From Mytilus galloprovincialis (taxonomy: Eukaryota > Mollusca > Bivalvia > Mytilida > Mytilidae): a DNA stretch of 64,000 bases. The stretch spans positions 75,881,497 through 75,945,496 of the forward strand of contig NC_134844.1 in the NCBI RefSeq assembly GCF_965363235.1, given 5' to 3'. The position numbers were made by a program, and so were the translations under genes. Positions 60,346-64,000 of the stretch are shown here, piece after piece (position 1 is the stretch's first letter; every line of letters begins with the position of its first letter). Below the pieces are notes generated by a model. The model ran no database searches. It was not told the DNA's origin and saw nothing but the letters and a program-made list of their open reading frames with translations.

Positions 60346-62013
60346 TTGACAGGGAAACCAGTCACAGAACAGACAGGGGAACAGTTACGGTCAGCGCCAG
60401 AATCAGCGCCAGAACCAGACCCAGAACCAAATCCAGACTCAACCTCAGAACAACCAAGTGTTCAAGAAACCTGCAAACCGATAGAACGGGTAGGTCAAGA
60501 GAAAATTTTAAGTCATATACACAACTATTTCCAATTACCAATGAATTGCATTATCAATCAAAATTATATTCCTGTAGGGGGAAGGATAAGTCTTTTCCTA
60601 CAGAATTGGAACTCAATTACAAAAGATCCTTGGGTTCTCTAGTGTGTAAAAGGAATAAAATTGGATTTCTTAGCAACACCTTACCAAAATTAAATACCAA
60701 ATCAAGCCTTTTTCAATCAAGAGAATCAGGATTTGAAAAACAAAGAAATAACAGGACTTTTGAACAAGAAGGCCATAACACAGTCTTTCCTGACAAAGGA
60801 TTCGTTCTTAAGCAACATTTTTCTGGTACCAAAGAAGGGAGGGGGTCAAAGACCTGTTATAAATCTAAAAGGCCTTAATGTTTTTTTACGTTACGAACAT
60901 TTCAAAATGGAGGGAATTCATTTGTTAAAAGATCTTCTTTTGAAGAACGATTGGATGGTAAAAATAGACCTAACCGATGCATATTTGACATTGCAAATAG
61001 CAAAAGAACACAGAAAATACCTCAGATTTTTTTGTCAGGGAAAAATAATGGAATTCAGGTCCCTCCCGTTTGGGATTGCAATAGCGCCAAGAATATTCAC
61101 AAAACTGATGAAGGTTCCCATGACTTTATTGAGACGTTTAGGTGTACGTCTGATAGTTTACCTAGACGATATTCTAATAATGAATCAGTCAAATCAGAAA
61201 ATTTTGTCAGATCTCTCAACAGTTTTGTCAATATTAAGGGGCTTAGGTTTTCTTATCAATACAAACAAGTCCGTAATGGAACCTTCACAAACAATGGAGT
61301 TTCTGGGTTATACAGTAAACTCAAAGTTGTTGACTTTGTCTCTTCCGAAAGAGAAGGTAGAGAAAATAAAGAACAGTTCAAAATTAATGCTAGAACACAA
61401 GAAAGTGTCAGCAAGAGATTTAGCTCAGTTGATAGGTCAGTTAACAGCAACCAATCAAGCTGTCCTCTGCATTATCCGGTTTACAAATATTGAAAACAAA
61501 AGCCCTGCATTTAGGGAGCCATTACGATCACCAAATCCAGTTAAACGTGGAAGTTCAGAACGAGTTGCATTGGTGGGTAACCAAGCTGGGGTCTTGGAAC
61601 GGGAAAGCGTTACTAAGACCAGAACCCCATTTAACCATTCAGTCGGATGCAGGTCTGTGGGATGGGGAGCAACATGTCAACATATAAGTATAGGTGGGCT
61701 TTGGATAGACGAGGAAAAATCCCTCCATGTAAATCAACTCGAACTAAAAGCAGCAATGTTCGCAGTACAATCTTATGCCAATAATCTACAAAACAAGCAT
61801 ATTCTTATACAAACGGACAACACCACAGCAATTGTATATGTAAACAAAATGGGGGGAACGGTGTCAAAAAGACTAAATTCCCTAACAAATCAGTTTTGGG
61901 ATTGGTGTCTTCAAAGGCAATTAACAATCACTGCGGACTATATCCCAGGAAAAAGCAATGTTATAGCAGACTGGGAAAGCAGGCATTATGCGGATCCAGC
62001 AATTGGCGGTTAA
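60346..62013 (+). pseudogene. DIRS reverse transcriptase - RNase H ORF
   Basis: A single frame from at least 60346, broken by TAG at 60640-60642 and TAA near 60691, then open from 60693 to 62013. Marks in order: VGGRISLFLQNW and ITKDPWVL (60575-60639), KKGGGQRPVINLKGLN, MVKIDLTDAYLTLQI (RT motif A, 60957-61000), FRSLPFGIAIAPRIFTKLM (motif B, about 61050-61110), VYLDDILIMNQ (catalytic YLDD, about 61156), then the RNase H part with ILIQTDNTTAIVYVNKMGG (about 61801) and ADYIPGKSNVIADWESR. A lost base near 61998 shifts the frame: downstream CNVDLFADRSNTHLNQYFS continues in another register, the region that follows RNase H in DIRS/Ngaro proteins. Confidence 0.9.
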
Positions 62014-62571
62014 GTCCGATACTTTTCAAAAGTCTCATGAAACACATAGGCCCTTGCAATGTAGATCTGTTTGCAGACAGGTCAAATACTCACCTGAATC
62101 AATATTTCAGCTGAAAGCCAGATCCCCAAGCGAAAGCGGTAGATGCCCTTCTCCAATCCTGGAGACAGATAAAGGGTTATGCTTTCCCTCGTTCTGTCTA
62201 ATAAGTACGTGTCTGGCGAAAGTTCGGGAGGAAAACAGTCAGATAATTCTGATAACTCCAGTTTGGCAATCCCAGGCTTGGTACCCTCTGTTACTTCAAA
62301 TGTCAGTAGATTACCCAGTGTTACTTCCCATGAGTCACAACACTGTATTGTCTCCCATGAAAGAGCCACACCCACTGATTCTGAACAAAACATTAAAACT
62401 AGCAGGGTGGACGGTCTCCGGAGATCATTTAACTCAATTGGAATTTCAGAGGAAACTTAAGAATTACTCCTTGGGTCTTGGAAATCCGGAACAAGATCTT
62501 CTTACGACAGTGCCTGGAATAAGTGGTCTAGCTGGTGTAACTCGCGGGAAATTGATCTCTTTTCAGCACCT
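62014..62571 (+). pseudogene. DIRS linker between RNase H and recombinase, frameshifted
   Basis: Coding traces in alternating frames: NVDLFADRSNTHLNQYFS then TGA where tryptophan is usual, KPDPQAKAVDALLQSWRQIK, then ILITPVWQSQAWYPLLLQMS (about 62240-62305). This conserved 'W..Q.WYP.L' stretch precedes the recombinase in DIRS-type pol proteins. At least two frameshifts and three stops. Confidence 0.75.
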
Positions 62572-63394
62572 TTGGCCGCTATCTTAGATTTTTTGACTTG
62601 GATGTATAAAGAGGGGTATCAATACAGAACTTTAAATGTTCACCGTTCGGCCATATCTTCAGTACTGCCATATATCGATGGTGTCCCAATTGGTCAATTA
62701 CCTATAGTAAAACAATTAATGAAAGGTGTTCTACAAAATAACCCACCTTTACCAAAATACCAATTTTCATGGGATTTGGATATTGTTCTTAAATATTTAT
62801 CTGCTTTACCAATAAACAAACAACTTGATTTTTCAGTTTTAGGTAAAAAATTATCAATTTTATTGGCTTTGGCAGCGCCTAAAAGGATATCTGAAATTGC
62901 AAGGTTAGACAGAAGATTCATGTCCAGAAACAAAAGTAGTATAATTTTTCATTTACCGGGTCTGTCTAAAACACAAAAAGATTGCAATAACAGATAAGTG
63001 AAATACTGCAAATTTTCAAAGAAAAAATTATGTGTTATTTCTTGTATACATGAATATGAATTGAGAACGGAACAGTTAAGGCCTGTTAGTAAACATGAAC
63101 CTGATCCTTTATTAAGGTCAACTAAGAAAACCTTTTAAAGGTCTATCTTCACAGACAGTTGGAAATTGGATTAAATGGGTTATGAAGGAGGCAGGAATCG
63201 ACATCTCATTGTTTCAAGCACATTCTTGTCGCATGGTCTCAACTAGCAAGGCAGCGATGAGTGGCATCAGTATGGATGATATTATGTCCATGGCAGATTG
63301 GTCCAACACTAGAACGTCTAATAAATTTTATTTTAGGACTAATGAAAAAGCGGGTTTTGCAGATAAAGTTTTAGAAATGGTAAGCTTGCTTTAA
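62572..63394 (+). pseudogene. DIRS tyrosine recombinase
   Basis: First frame 62572-62997: an N-terminal core-binding part (TLNVHRSAISSVLPYIDG, KGVLQNNPPLPKY) and the start of the catalytic part (LALAAPKRISEIARLD, carrying the first catalytic Arg). TAA at 62995 interrupts it. The trace goes on to about 63140 (EYELRTEQLRPVSK) and, after a shift, to SSQTVGNWIKWVMKEAGID, then FQAHSCRMVSTSKAAMSG (H-x-x-R) and DIMSMADWSNTRTSNKFYFR, with the Tyr nucleophile in FYF. Stop at 63392. The catalytic residues R, H, R and Y are all present; only the reading frame is broken. Confidence 0.85.
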
Positions 63395-63397
63395 ACG

Positions 63398-63535
63398 TGC
63401 ATTATTATATCTCACGAAAATCTTAGAAATATAATTTCAGATTTTATGAGAAATGAAATATTGATTATATGATAAGATTAGAGTGAGATATAATAATGCA
63501 TTTCCCACCCATCCCACCCAAATGCATTATTATAG
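63398..63535 (+). repeat. DIRS right inverted repeat and internal complementary region
   Basis: 63398-63435 is the exact inverse of the left repeat. 63483-63502 repeats the inner 20 bases of the left end directly, and 63520-63534 (aatgcattattatag) inversely, around a tcccacccatcccaccc core. Confidence 0.8.
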
Positions 63536-64000
63536 AGAAATTAAATACATTGCAAATAGATGTGGTATGATAACAATAAGACGACTCTTGGTCTAAGTAT
63601 TTCTAAACAGTATTCGATAAAATATGAAATATTACACAGAATGTTTATTCTCGAATGCAAACTTGAAATATACATCTATATCATTAAATTTTTCAGAAAG
63701 GATAGAGTTGGATGGACATGTATATGACTGGTATTCCAAACAATAATTGCAGTTTTGTAGCAGTGTGGCTGAATATGATATAGAACATTTGTATGCAGTT
63801 TTTTCGTGGACTATAAAGAAATTACTGACTTTAACGTGTATACTCTGTGAAATATTTTGATGTACATTTGATAATACAAATGATTATTTTCTGTAGTTAT
63901 TTTCTTTTTTTAAGTAACCGCCTTATATCTATTCAGTCCAAACAGTTCAGTATTCAGATGTTTGGTGAGATTTCACAGGTCGTAATACTTGGTCGTGGAC
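63536..64000. other. Intergenic, no gene seen
   Basis: AT-rich right flank; 'agatgtggtatgataacaataagacgactct' at 63560 is a diverged start of the 'gccaatgagacaac' dispersed repeat. Confidence 0.5.

Larger units (their letters stand above)
58902..63535 (+). mobile_element. DIRS-like tyrosine-recombinase retrotransposon
   Basis: A perfect 38-bp inverted pair bounds the coding part: 58902-58939 (attatatttctaagattt...) and 63398-63435. Downstream of the right repeat a 20-bp direct copy of the left one's inner part (gtgagatataataatgcatt, 63483-63502) is followed by tcccaccc twice and an inverted partial copy (63520-63534). This matches the inverted terminal repeats plus internal complementary region of DIRS elements (established knowledge). 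Order inside: gag-like, RT, RNase H, then tyrosine recombinase, all plus strand. Few lesions, so insertion is fairly recent, but the copy is not intact. Confidence 0.88.

Noticed and set aside
60255..60878. 207-aa frame overlapping the start of DIRS pol
   Set aside because: The homologous motifs (VGGRISLFLQNW, KIDLTDAY, YLDD) are in another frame; this is a shadow.

Overview
The window looks like nuclear DNA of a marine bivalve, most likely a mussel (Mytilidae). The basis is very AT-rich intergenic DNA, split coding exons with GT/AG borders, and several dispersed repeat families I recognise from bivalve genomes: a repeat with 'gccaatgagacaac', one beginning 'gaggctctaaagagcc', and one with 'gacctcattttcatggttca'. 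I see no prokaryotic genes, operons, CRISPR arrays or rRNA. The species call is inference.

Host coding content is small. The best case is a minus-strand immunoglobulin-superfamily gene. A signal-peptide exon (43012-43069, phase-1 donor) is followed 13 kb away by a V-type Ig exon (29549-29887, phase 1 in and out), then by a second Ig exon (24583-24859, phase 1 in). The long introns are filled with transposable elements. A weak relic of a plus-strand gene lies at 11.2-13.7 kb.

Most of the rest is mobile DNA. Retroelements: (i) four Naiad-type Penelope-like fragments (32498-35499, 40100-41815 and 22295-22740 on minus, 43985-44262 on plus). The first has the permuted order GIY-YIG then CxC then RT, and carries five in-frame TGA codons at cysteine positions, as expected for a selenocysteine-encoding Naiad. 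(ii) A DIRS-like tyrosine-recombinase retrotransposon at 58902-63535 with gag-like, RT, RNase H and recombinase regions and 38-bp inverted repeats. (iii) Two decayed LINEs (46138-47465 minus, 57540-58172 plus). (iv) A tRNA-derived SINE near 11.7 kb.

Non-autonomous DNA transposons are unusually dense. At least eight elements have matched inverted ends (4444-5655 nested in 3963-7662, 8287-9246, 9713-9883, 9950-10745, 26361-26893, 28497-29492, 35819-37442, 44851-48535), and several have clear target-site duplications (TSDs). Many have ends built from short tandem motifs (16-bp TGTCGGANTAATGGG, GTGCGAACG, ACGGACG, GTAATCGATTAC, GATGGTCGTAACTT). A ninth pair of inverted ends bounds 56600-58373.

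Tandem and dispersed repeats: a 1516-bp unit in three near-identical copies (15394-19940), a 44-bp array (20085-20370), a 1007-bp higher-order repeat inside a dispersed element (52571-56375; short relative at 20720-22015), and a ~1.06-kb element present twice (14673-15739; 38254-39310). The second copy's empty site is visible at about 31.99 kb.

Most short reading frames here are chance or repeat-derived and are not annotated.
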